This document shows, in pieces, positions 12,001 to 24,000 of a stretch of DNA of 57,360 bases. Source of the DNA: Streptomyces sp. man185. Lineage in GTDB: Bacteria > Actinomycetota > Actinomycetes > Streptomycetales > Streptomycetaceae. The stretch spans positions 1-57,360 of the forward strand of contig NTHE01000052.1 of NCBI GenBank assembly GCA_002551355.1, written 5' to 3'. The notes beneath the pieces are model-generated. The model was not told the origin of the DNA. It saw only the letters and a program-made list of their open reading frames with translations, and ran no database searches. The translations under genes and the position numbers were made by a program. Every line of letters starts with the position of its first letter. Within the stretch, counting starts at the first letter, position 1.

Positions 12001-15000
12001 ACGGCCGGTCCTGGTGACGGGGGCCGATCTCGCGGGCCCGCCGCCCGCCGACCCGCTGGACACCCCCCTGGCCGGCCAGCAGCTGGCCAACGGGCTGGAC
12101 CGCTGGGTCTGGACCCCCGGCAGCGGCGCGGAGGCACTCCTCGTCCCCGGCGACCAGCTGGCCGGGCCCCGCTGGCAGCTGGCCGAGGGCGACTGGTGGG
12201 CCGGGTTCCGCCCCGAGCTGTCGACCGCCGAACTCGGCCGCTGGGCCGAGCGGATCACCGGCGACCGCGGCCGTGCGCCCGACGTACGCCGCTGGGTCCG
12301 GGCGGTCCGGCTGGTCTACGGCCCCCTGCTGGAGAACGACGCGACCGCGTTCGAAGCGCTGCTGCGGGGCTTCTGGGCCCTGGAGCGGACCCGTGCGGCC
12401 AACGGCTTCACGGGCCCGCTCAGCTGGAGCGACCTGAGGACGGCGGTCAGCGCGTACTTCACCGCGAACGGGCAGGCCGAACCGCCGCTGCCGGTGGCGC
12501 TGCAGTTCCTGCTGCTCTCCGCCGCCGGATCGGTGGGGGTCGACCTGGAGCTGTCGGGGATGGCGATCACCCCGCAGCACCACAGCGTGCGCGCCTGGGA
12601 CACGGCCGTCGCCGGCCCGGACTTCTTCGCCCCCGTCGACACCGCACCCGTCGCCGCGCCGACCGCCGCCGCGCCGCCACCGGCCACCGGCGCGTTCACC
12701 GGGCCGAACGATCCGCTGCTCGCGCCGGACACCCTGCTGACCGGACCGTCCGGTGCCGCGCAGGGCCGCAACTGGACCGCGAAGAACGTCAGCCGTGTCC
12801 TCCCTGGAAGCCTGCGGACCATCGAGAGCCGACCCGGCACCGCACCGAAGGTCGTCGCGACCGGCCCCGCACCCTGGCCGGACACCGCCTACGTCGTCAC
12901 CGCCGACGGCGAGGACGGCCGGGTGCGGACGGCGGACGGCCGGGTCCTGGACGCGGAGGCGGTCGCCGACGCGCTGGCCGCCGACCCGGAGCTGGCGAAG
13001 CTCCCGAAGGACGTGCCCGTCGTCCTCGCCGTCCCGTACACCGGGGACCGCTACCTGGAGACGCTCCGGATGGTGGCCGACCGACTGGGCCGCACCGTGT
13101 GGGGGCCGAGCGGCGTGGGCCGGATCGTCCCCGACGGCACGGGGGACGCGCATGTCCTGGTGACGATGGACTTGGACCCCGACGCACCGGTCGGGTCCTG
13201 GGTGTCCGTCGCCCCGTCGCCGACGGCCGGACCGCACGAGGACCGGACGTGGAGGGCGCTGGACGGCACCGTGTTCCGCGACAGCGACGTCGTCACCCGT
13301 CCGCTGGCCGACGAGAACCACCAGCGGTTCGGCCGGATCGCCGTCCACCGGGGGGACGCGCTGCGGCGGCGCGAGCGCAACTTCCGCGCCCTGCGCAGGA
13401 TGCGACGGCTCGTCCACTGGACGCCCGCCGGCACCCGTGCCCAGGAGACCGCCTCCGAACCGGTCTCCATGGACGCGGCCGTCTACGCCTACGCGGGCCA
13501 CGGCGAGCCGGGCCGGATGCAGCTCCCGCTCCACGACGGCCGGACCGTCTGGCTGGGCAAGCACGACGCGGCCGCGTACATCGCGGGGCTGCGCGAGGTC
13601 CGCGAACTGCCGCCCGGCCACCGCATGCACCTGGAGGTCTGCTGGAGCTCCTCCGACGGCGACCCCGCCCACCAGCAGCCGTCGTTCGCCCCCGTCCCGC
13701 ACGTCGACGACCCGCTGGGCGACGTCCCGCTCGACCAGCTCGTCGCCAACCTGACCCGCCGCGACACCGACGGCTCCACCCGGATGACCGGCATGGACGA
13801 CACCCGGCGCTTCATCATGGGCGCGGCCGACGGCGGACACGGCCGCCGCGTGCTGCGCCGCCCCGAACCGCTCGACGGGGAGCTGGACCTGCTGGCGGGC
13901 GTCGCCGGACTCCACCGGACCCCGGGCGATGTGCCGCCCGAGACCCGGGAGGCGACGCTCCGGCTGGTACGCGCCCTGCGGGCGGTGTTCGGCGACACCA
14001 TCGAGGACGACCGGGCCACCCCCGGTGGGCGCTACGAGCGCGCACTACGCAGCATCGGCGCACTGGAGCGCCTGCGCGCCAACGACCCCACGCTCAACGG
14101 GTACACCCCGTTCCGCGGCGACCTGCTCGACTTCTTCGTCCGCGAACACACCGGCCGGGAACCGGACCTTGCCGGATACCAGACCCTTCTCGACCACGCG
14201 GCCGCCCGCATCGCGGCCGACCCCGACGCCCGCCTCACCGACGCCGTGCCGTCGCCCACGCTCCAGATCACGCTGACGCAACTGGCGGACGCGGGCGAGC
14301 AGGCGATCCGCCACGTCCAGTCGCTGCCACCCCAGGCTCCCTTCACCCCGCGCCACGTGGCGTCCACGCTGTGGGCCACGGCCCGGGCCGCCCAGCTCTT
14401 CCGCCCGATGACCCCCGCCGCCCGCGAGGCCATGGGCCGCAAGGTCCTCCATCTCGACCCCGCCGTCACCTGGGGCCGGATCCACCAGCAAGCCGTCTGG
14501 GCGGTGTCGGCCAAGGCGATCGCCCAGGGCATGGACGCCACCGACCACGACCTGCTCGCCGCGTTCCACCTGGCGGAGAGCGGCGCCTTCGGCCCGGCCG
14601 CCGTGCTGCGGCAGGGACCCAACATCCAGGGTGTCAACTGGTCCGGCGCCAACGCCCCCGCCGGGATCGACTGGAGCACCCTGCGCCGGCCCGACGGGAC
14701 GGCCTCCCACCAGCTCACACCCGAATGGGCCGGCCCCGGCAAGCCCATGCCCCTGCTCAACGTCATCGAGGTCGACCCGACCGGCACCCCCGTCCTCCAC
14801 CTCCCCGGCCGCGCCCCCGTCCCCGTACCGGAGAACGAGTTCCTGGCCCTGCTGGACCTGGCGCCCGCGCTGCGCACGGTCTCTCTCGGCATTCCGGTGC
14901 TGTTCCTCACCACCGGACCGGGGGCGCTGAGCCCGGAGCTGGTCCAGCGGTTCTCGCAGCGCACCGGCCGCCCCGCCTACGGCTACAGCGCCCCGATGGC

Positions 15001-18000
15001 GCTCACTGCTCCGAGCCCCAAGAACCCGCTCGGCATCGTCGCCCTGCCGGACCCGGCGACCAACGCCCCGGGCCGATGGACCGCCGCCGCCCGCCGGTTC
15101 ACCGCCGCCACCGCGACCGGCCAGGACCAGCCGGCCTTCTTCGGGCCGCCGTCCCCGGCCGACCTGGGGACGGACCCCTTCCGGGACCCGGCCACCGTGC
15201 TGCGGGACGACGCGGGGAAGGCGCTCGGACGCGATCTGACCGGCGCCTGGACCGACCGGGTGCGCACCGACCGGGTACGGGAGGTCGTGGACGGACAGGC
15301 CCGGGAGCCGGACGAGCCCGCACCCTGGGGGAGCGAGGCCTATCTGGTCGGCGACCGTGCCCTGGACGCCCAGGGCCTGACCCCGGAGGCGTTCGCGGAG
15401 AAGCTGGCCGCCGATCCGGAACTGGCCGCACTGCCGCCCCACGTGCCGGTGGTCCTGGCGATCCCGTACGCCGGCGCGCAGTACCTGGAACTGGTGCGCG
15501 CGGTCGCCGGCCGGCTCGGCCGCCGGGTGTGGGCCCCTAGTGGCGACGGGCGGCTCCGACACGACTCCGCTCTCCAGGCGCGCATCCCGACGATGACGGT
15601 CCACGACCCCGCCGGCTGGCACGGCGACTGGGTGCCGTTCGACCCGCCCGCGGCGTCGGCGCCCTTCGTGGACCGGCAGTGGACCTCGGTCGAGGGCAGG
15701 ACCTTCCGCGACAGCGACGTGGCGACCCGGCCCCTGGTCTTCGACCGCCGGGAGCGGTACGGCAGGGTGTCGGTCGCCGACGACCTGGACCAGCGCGAGA
15801 GGCTCCTGCGGGGGCTCTTCCACCGGCGGCAGCGGATCCACTACGCGGCCACCACCGTGGGCGACCAGCTCGTCAGCACCGAGCCGTACACCCCGGATCC
15901 CGCGGTCTACACCTACTACGGGCACGGTGTCCCCGGTGTGCTGGTCATCGCCCTGCGCGACGGCTCGACGGTGACGCTGACCGCGCCCGACGGCGGGCGG
16001 TACATCGGCGGACTGCGCGAGGTCCGCGAGCTGCCGCCCGGCCACCGGATCGGCCTCCAGGTCTGCTATTCGGCATCGGCGGGCAACCACCGCGACCCGC
16101 AGCAGGAGGGCCGCCCGGTACCGCCCGTGGAGGACCCGCTGGACGAGATGTCCCTCATCCAGCACACGGCCAACACCGCCCGGCGGGAGGTCGAGGGGCC
16201 GACCCTGGTCGCGGCGCTGGACGACGACTCCTACGTACTGGAGGACACCCCCGGCGGGGTGGTCGGCCGCTTGGTGCGCGTCCGGCCGGAGCCGACCGAC
16301 GCCGAACTGGACCGCCTGGCCGTGCTCGCGGACCTGCACGGCGACCCGGACACCGTGCCGCCGGAGGCCCGGGAGACCACGCTGCGGCTGGTCCGCGCGC
16401 TGCGCCTGGTCTTCGACCACGCCGTGGAGGACGACCGCTGGGTGCCGGGCGGCCGGTACGAACGCGCGCTGAAGGGCATCGCCGCCCTGGAGACCCTGCG
16501 CGCCAACGACCCGGGCATGCGGCGGTTCACCCCGTTCCGGATGGAGCTGTGGACGTTCCTCGCCCGGCGCGTCGGCGGTGACACCCCGGGCCGCGACGCC
16601 TACCGGGACGTCCTGGACGCCGCCCGGCAGCTGATCGGCGGGCAGCCGGACAGCACGCTCTCCGGGATGCTGCCGGACACCCCCCTGACGTACGCCGTCG
16701 ACGAACTCTCCGGCAGCCAGGGCGAGGACCTCGTCCGCGACGCGGTGGGCCTCCCCGAACCCGTCACGCTGCGGCCCAAGGACATCACCCGCGCCTTCTG
16801 GGCGATGGTGGCCGGCGTCGACCTGGTCCTGTTCCGCCTGGACCCGGCGCAGCAGGAGAGCCTGGGCCGCCGCGCCCTTCACCTCGCGGACACGGAGGCG
16901 TGGAGCGACGCGACGACGGCGGACCTGACGTTCCTGGCGGTACGGGCCCACGCCCGCCGGATCGACATCACCGACCCGCACCAGCTCGCCGCCCACCACC
17001 TCCGCGAACTCGGCGCACTCCGGCAGACTCTCACCGACGGGACGGAGCCCACCGGCTACAACTGGAGCGGACGGCCCGCCCCGAACGGCGTGGAGAGCGA
17101 CCAGTGGTACGCGCGGGTCAAGGCCGGCAACGACGTCCTCACCCTTCCCCACCCGGCCCAGTGGAGGTCCACGGAGCCGGGTGGAAAGTCCCTGGTGATC
17201 TGGACCGGGACCCGGGCGGACGACGGCGGCATCGTCATCCACCTGCCCGGACACGCCCCGCTGCCCGTCCCCGACGAGGAGCTGTGGGCGCTGCTCGACC
17301 TGGCCCCGCTGGTGACCGACGCGGGCGTCGACGTCCCCGTCGTCTTCCCGATGGCCGGCTACACCAACGGCAACGCGCGGCGGACCCAGCCGTTCACCGA
17401 CCGCACCGGCCGCAGCGCCTTCGGCTACTCCGGACCACTGGACCTGATCGAGGACGACCCGTTCGACCCGCTGCGCATCACCGCCCTCCGGGAGAAGAAG
17501 CTGGGGCAGTGGACCAGGACCATCTGGAAGCCCCGGCCGGCCCAGGGGGCCGCGACGGGGACGCCCGGCGGGGCGGTCAAGGCCGGCCCCTCCGCCTGGC
17601 CGGAGCACTCGGCCCGGCACGACTCCGGCACCGGTACCTTCCACTTCACGACCGGCACGCCCCGCCGTGCCCAGGAACCCGGTGGGGAGAGCGGCCGGCC
17701 GGACATCGCCTATCCGTCCGCCGTCCGCATCAACGCCACCCCGGTGTCCACGGAGGGCCAGGACAGCACCCCGGGGCCCGACCCCGCCGAGGCGGCGCCC
17801 GCAGCCACCGGACCGGCGCCCGCGACCGGCCCGGCCTGGGCCGTACGGTCCTGGCGTCCCGCCGGATCGCCCGGCACGGCCCGGTTCGCCGCCCTGTACC
17901 GCGACCGGGAGTGGCAGCGTCGCAGCACGGCCTTCGAGCTCGCGTTCGCCGCGCACACGGGCCGCGCCGCAGGGCTCACCGGGGCAGCGCGCGACGCGGT

Positions 18001-21000
18001 GTCCCGCCTGGCCGGCGAACTCACCGCGCGCCACGGCGAGCAGGCTGCCCTGCGCGCCTTCTTCGCCCCGGACGCACCCCCGGGCGACCCGGCCGCGGCG
18101 CTGGAGCGGCTGCTGACCGCCCCGCCCGGGCCGCCCACCCTCGCCGCGCTCATGACCGCGTTCACCTACGCGGCCCACGCGGGCCACGGCCTGCCCCGCG
18201 AGACGGCCGAGACCCTGGCCCGCCCGCCCGGCCGGCAGGGGCGCTACACGCCGGGCAGCTCCTACCGCGAGGTGCACGACAGCCGCGGCATGCGCCGCGT
18301 GGGCGGCGAGGACGGCCCCGCGCTACGGCTTCTGCGCACCTACGCCGCGCTCGGTGCGGCACCGGACAGCCTGCGCGTCCTGCGCGACGCGCTCATCTCC
18401 TGGGCGATCCCGGCCGACCTCCAGTCGCTCCACGAGATCCTGCGCGCCTCCCACCGGGTCGGCGGGGGAACCGCCGTGGAGCGCGACACCGCGCTGCGCG
18501 ACGGCGCCGGACTCCACACCTGGGCGGCCGGCGCGCTCATCGCGGGCTCCCCGGACGGCGAAGGACGGACGGACCGTCCCGCGGCACTGGTCCCACCGCA
18601 CCTCGCCCTGTACGCGGAGCGGATGACGTTCGGCCGTGACATCACGCGCAGCGGGCTGAACCTCCCCGATGACCTCGCGCACCTGGCCGACGCCGCGCTC
18701 GCCGGCACGCTGCACCCGGACACCGCCCGGAACCGGGCGCTTCTCGCCTGGCTCGACCGCTACGGCGACGCGGGCCGGGACGCGCTGCGGCGGCTGTCGC
18801 CCGCCCATCTGACGGCGATCCACCTGTACAGCGGCGCCGACTACCGTCTGATGAAGGCGTTCCTCAACGGCGAGCGGTTCGGCGCGGGTATGGGGCGTCG
18901 ACTCGTACGTCTCAACGCCTGGACGATGACCAGCAAGATGGCGGAGGTCGGAGCCGCCGACCTGCTCCCGATGACGCTGCGCCGGCAGCGGGGTTTCACC
19001 GCTCTGTTCGATGCCATGTGGGACGTGGACGACCTCCAGGAACGGACCGCCGAGGTGGCCGCCCTGAGGCGCCGTCTGGACGCGATGGCCGACGCGGTGT
19101 TCGCGGAACTTCCCTCGCACGTCGACATGGTGGTCGAGGCGCTGGAGATCCTGCCCCCGCTGCACGGAGACGTCTGGTGGGGCGACCGTGGCATGCCCGG
19201 ACCGCTGGGCGCGCCCCCGTCCGACGGTCCGGTGTACGGGCGGAACCGCATCACCGTGCCCTTCTTCCGCAGCACGGCGCTGCAGCGGGACGAAGCGCTC
19301 GGCTTCATGCACCGGAGCAAGGGAGCCCCCGGCGACACGCACCTCGGACTGGTCCATGTGTCGGACTCGACCGCGCGGGAGGTCAGCCCGTTCGTGGTGC
19401 TGCCGCTGGAGACCGAGGTCCTGTACCCGCCGGGCGCCTCTTTCGACGTCACCACCCGGACGGTCGTCCCCGGCGACCCGCTTACGCAGCCGTACGAGAG
19501 CATCGACGTCACCGAGGCGACCGCGCCCGGCACGGCATCCGGCACTCCCGACGAACTCTTCGGCATCGCGCCCCCGGCCGACACCCGGGAGACGCCGTCC
19601 CGTCGCGCACCGGTGCTGCGGACCGTACGCCGACAGGACGGCAGCACGATCGGCATCGCGTCGTTCGACGACGCCGACTGGGCGGAACGGCGGCAGGAGT
19701 ACGGCCGACTGGCCGACGCCACGGGCTTCGTGTCGTGGGAACGCGACGCAGACGGCAGGCCCGTCCCCACCCACCGGGCGCTGCCCGGCGGCGGAACGAC
19801 AGGGGGGACGTTCTTCTTCGCGTCGCACGGCGGCGGTGAAGGGCTCGCGCTCGTCACCGAGGACGGCGGCCGGCGGACGGACGACGGTTCCTACGCCGGG
19901 CGGCTGCTGCGGTCGGCCGGCACGCGCGGCTTCGGCAGCGTGACGGTGCTCGCCTGCGGCCCCGGCGACGTGCCCCGGAACCGGGCGGAGGCCCGGGCGC
20001 GGGCCGAGCGCATCGCCGACCGGGCGGGCCTGCCGGTCCACCTCCCCACCGGCCGGGTCGCGGTGTCCGACGGGCTGCCGCACCTGCTGGAGGACGCCGA
20101 CGGGCAGCCCACGGAGTGGGTCACGGCCTATCCGGTGGGCTGGACGGGCCCCCGCGTCCCGGCACCGGGTACGTCCGCCGCCGGACGCACCGCGTACCGC
20201 TACCCCGCACCCGGACAGTTCAACGTCCAGGGCCGGGTGCTGGACGCCGCCCCCGAAGAGCTCGACGACCTCGACGCCGACCGGGGCACGCCGTGGTCGG
20301 TGTCGTCCTGGAGCCCCGCCGGGGCACCGGGCACAGCACGGTTCACCGGGTTCTACCGGGAGCGCGCCTGGCGACAGGCGAGCGTCGACTGGGAGGACTC
20401 GCTCGCCGAGGCGCTGAGCGAGGTCCCCCGGCTCGCCGAGGCCGCCGGGCTCGCGGTGCGCGGGCTGTACGGCCAACTCGACCTCCGCAACGGGGAAGAG
20501 CGTGCGGCACGCGCGTTCTTCGCCCCGGACGAGACCCCCGACGACCCGGCCGCCGAGCTGGAGCGACTGCTCGACGAACCGCCGGGCCCGGAGGCGCTGG
20601 ACGGGCTGATGCGGGCGTTCGTGTACGCGGCCTACGCCGGACCGGGTCTGCCGACCCCTGTCCACGAGGCGCTCACCGAGGGCGGCGGGCGGTTCGGTGG
20701 AGACAGCGCCTACCGCGCCGTGCACGACAGCCGCGGCTTCCGCCGGGTCGGCGGCGAGCGGGGGCCCGCGCTGCACCTGCTGAGGGTGGCCGCGGCACTC
20801 GGCCTGCCGTCCGAGCTGCTTCCCCCGTTCCGCGCCGCCGTGGCCGCCTGGACGATTCCGTACGACCTCCAGTCGCTGCACGAGGTGCTGCGCGCCTCCC
20901 ACCTGATCGGCATGGGCGCCGCCGAGGAGCGCGGAGCCGCCGCGCGTGACGGGGCCGCGCTGCACACCTGGACCGTGGACGCATTCACGGAGGACGGCCT

Positions 21001-24000
21001 GCTTCCGCGCGAGGACGACGGAAAGGCGCCCGCAGCCCTGGTTCCGCCGCACCAGGTGCTCTACCAGGACCGCATGTCCTTCCCGTACGAGCTCACCGGG
21101 ACGATGGACGTGCCCGACGCCCTCGTCACGATGGCCGACGCCGCGCTCGCCGGAGCGCTGCCGTCCCTCCCCACGCCCAGGTTCCAGGTCATGGCCGCAT
21201 GGCTGGAGCGGTACGGCGACCGGGGCGCCGCCGCGCTCAGGCAGCTCACCCCCGCCCACATCACGGCCCTGTACCTCTACAGCTCCTACGACTACCGGCT
21301 GATGAAGGCGCTGCTCAACGGGGAGCGGCTGGGCCGGGGCGTCAGCCGTCACCTGGTGCGTTTCCACAGCTGGCAGTACCTGCTGGAGTCGGCGCGCGAG
21401 GAGGAGCTGGACATGCCTCCGCTCACCCTGGTCAGCCGTCCCGAGTTCGCGGACCTGTACGCCGAACTCACCGAGCTGCCCGACCTCGACACCCCCCACC
21501 CCGACCTGGCCGCGCTGCGCCGCCGCGCGGACGCGATGGCCGACCGGCTCCACGACGAGCTGAGGCTCCACATCGACATGGTCATCGAGGCCCTGGAGAT
21601 CCTGCCGCCCGTCGACCGGACCATCTGGTGGGGCGAGCGGGGTGCGCCCGGGCCCGTCGAGCGGCCCGACCTGAACGGCCCCCTGTACGGCGACGGCGCC
21701 ATCGAGGTGGCGTTCTTCCGCAGTACCTCGCTGAAGATCGACGAGGCCGTCGAGTTCGCGCTGAGCGACAAGCCCGTGCCCGCCCGGTCGCACCGCAGAC
21801 TGATCGAGGTCGCGGACTCCACGGCCCGCGACGCCGCCCCCTTCCTCAAGCACCTGTCGGAAGGGGAGGCGCTGTACCCGCCGGGCATGCGTTTCGACGT
21901 CGTCAGCCGACGACTCGTCGAGTCCTACCGGCGGCCCCCGATGCTGCACGAGGTGGCGGAGGAGACGACCCCGCTGCCCGACGGCCTCTCCGAGGTGCCG
22001 CGGACCGGCCCGGTGCCGTACACACCGGCCGTGTTCGAGGACGCGGTGGACGACGTGTTCGACCTCGGCCGCTCCGACTCCGACCTGTCGGACATCGAAC
22101 TGTCGGATGTCGACGGGTACTCCGAAACGGACTCCGACGCGGACTCCGGCCTCGTCGACGCGGACCCCTCGGAAACGGCCACCCGTGCCTACCCCCGGCA
22201 CGACTACTGGAATGCCCCGTGGGAGGGGCAGGGGACCGCGCCGGCCACGCAGCAGATCGTCGTCCAGGAGATCAACGCGGACGGCAGGACCGTCGGCAAG
22301 GCATCCTTCACCCGGCGCGACTGGGCGCTGCGCGAGCCCTTCTACAGCCGCCTGCCCCAGGCCACCCACTACACGGAATGGAGCCGCGGACCCGCCCAGG
22401 AACGCGTCGCCCACCGGCGTCCCCTCCCCGCCACGGGAGCGTCCGGCACCTTCTTCTGGACGTCCCACGGCGGGCCGGAAGGCTACGCCGTCGCCGGGGC
22501 GAACGACCTGCCCGCCGGCGCCGACAGCGCGGCGGTGGGACGCCTGCTCGGACAGGACCTGGCCGCCGCGGGCTTCACCAGCATCACCGTCCTCGCATGT
22601 GACGTGGCCACCGCCACCGGCGGACCCGCCGGCACCGCACCCGGGGTCGAGAGCCTGGAGCGCGCCGTCCGCCGGGCCGCGGACATCGCCGACCTCACCG
22701 GCCTGGACGTGTACCTCAACACCGGTCGCACGGCGATCACCCCGGGCCGGGACGAGGACGGGGGACCGACCGCCGACATCCACCTCCTGGAGGCGGCGGA
22801 CGGGAGCCCCACCACCGTCCTGCGGGTCCCGCCGGGGTCCCGGGCGGGCGCGAACACCGTGCTCCCCGCCGTCCCGGGCCCCGCCACGGGCGCCCACGCC
22901 ACCCAGCCCTGGTCGGTGCCCGGGTGGCGGGTCGCCGGAGCACCCGAGACCGTGCGGTTCGCCCGGCTCTACCGGGACCGGAACTGGCGCAACTTCAGTT
23001 TCCGGTTCGAGGCGGGGCTGGCACAGAGGCTGGCCGCCGAACCCGAGACCGTCCAGGCCGCCGCGCACGCCCTCTCCCGGCTCCGTCAGGCCCTCGCCCA
23101 GCGACACGGTCCGCTCGCGGCGGACGGCGCCTTCTTCCAGGGCCCCGAGGCCCAGCAGTGGACCGGACAGCCGGATGCGGTGTCGCGCTTCCTGGAGAGC
23201 CGGCCGTCGGTTCCCCAGCTGGTCCAGGCGTTCGGCCTGGCGGCGTACGGCAACGGAGGGCCCGTCACCCTGCAGCAGACCCTGCCCGGCTGGCTCGCGA
23301 TGCCCTGGCCGCCCCGGCCGAACGGGAACCGGCAGGGCGCGTACCGGGTCGCGCACGACCCGCGCGGATTCCGTTACGTCGGCGGCATGGTCGGCCCGGC
23401 CCTGTGGATGCTCCAGGCGTACCGGGCGCTCGGGGCGAGCGGGCCCGAGCTGCTGGCCTTCCGCAAGGCGGTGCTGTCCTGGGCGGTCCTGACCGACACC
23501 CAGTCCCTGCACGAGGTGCTGCGCGCCTCGCACCTGGCGGGTGTGGGCCTGGAGCCGGAGCGTGCCGCGCTCGCCCACGACGGCGCCCGGTTGCACCAGG
23601 TGACCGCGCGCGTCTTCGGCATGGGCCCGGTCCTGCCGCACCACCAGGCCTACGACCAGAGGACGCGCTTCTTCTCCCGCCTCGACACCCACGTCCCCGG
23701 AGACCTCGTCCAGGCGATGAACGCGGCGATGACCGGGGCCCCGGTGAGCGAGGAGCTGGCGGAGCGCACCGAGGTGGCCACCCAGTGGCTGGACCGCTTC
23801 GGCGACCGCGCACGGGCCTCCCTGAACGCCCTGACCCCGGGACATCTGACCTCCCTGTACCTCTACTCCAGCCAGGACCACCAGCTCTTCAAGACCTACG
23901 TCACCGCCGGGCGCTTCGGCGAGGCGGTCGGCCGCTGGATGTTCGGGCAACGGGTGTGGAGGTACGTCAGTGAGGACGCCGTGGAGAGCGGTCAGGGCTT

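Larger units (their letters stand above)
9512..17540 (+). repeat. Internal tandem duplication, unit B
   Basis: This is the second copy of the Tox-PL, helical, His/Cys, His/Cys block. Protein similarity is continuous, while DNA identity is patchy with perfect runs of 70-91 bp. That fits an old duplication followed by local gene conversion. Confidence 0.85.
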
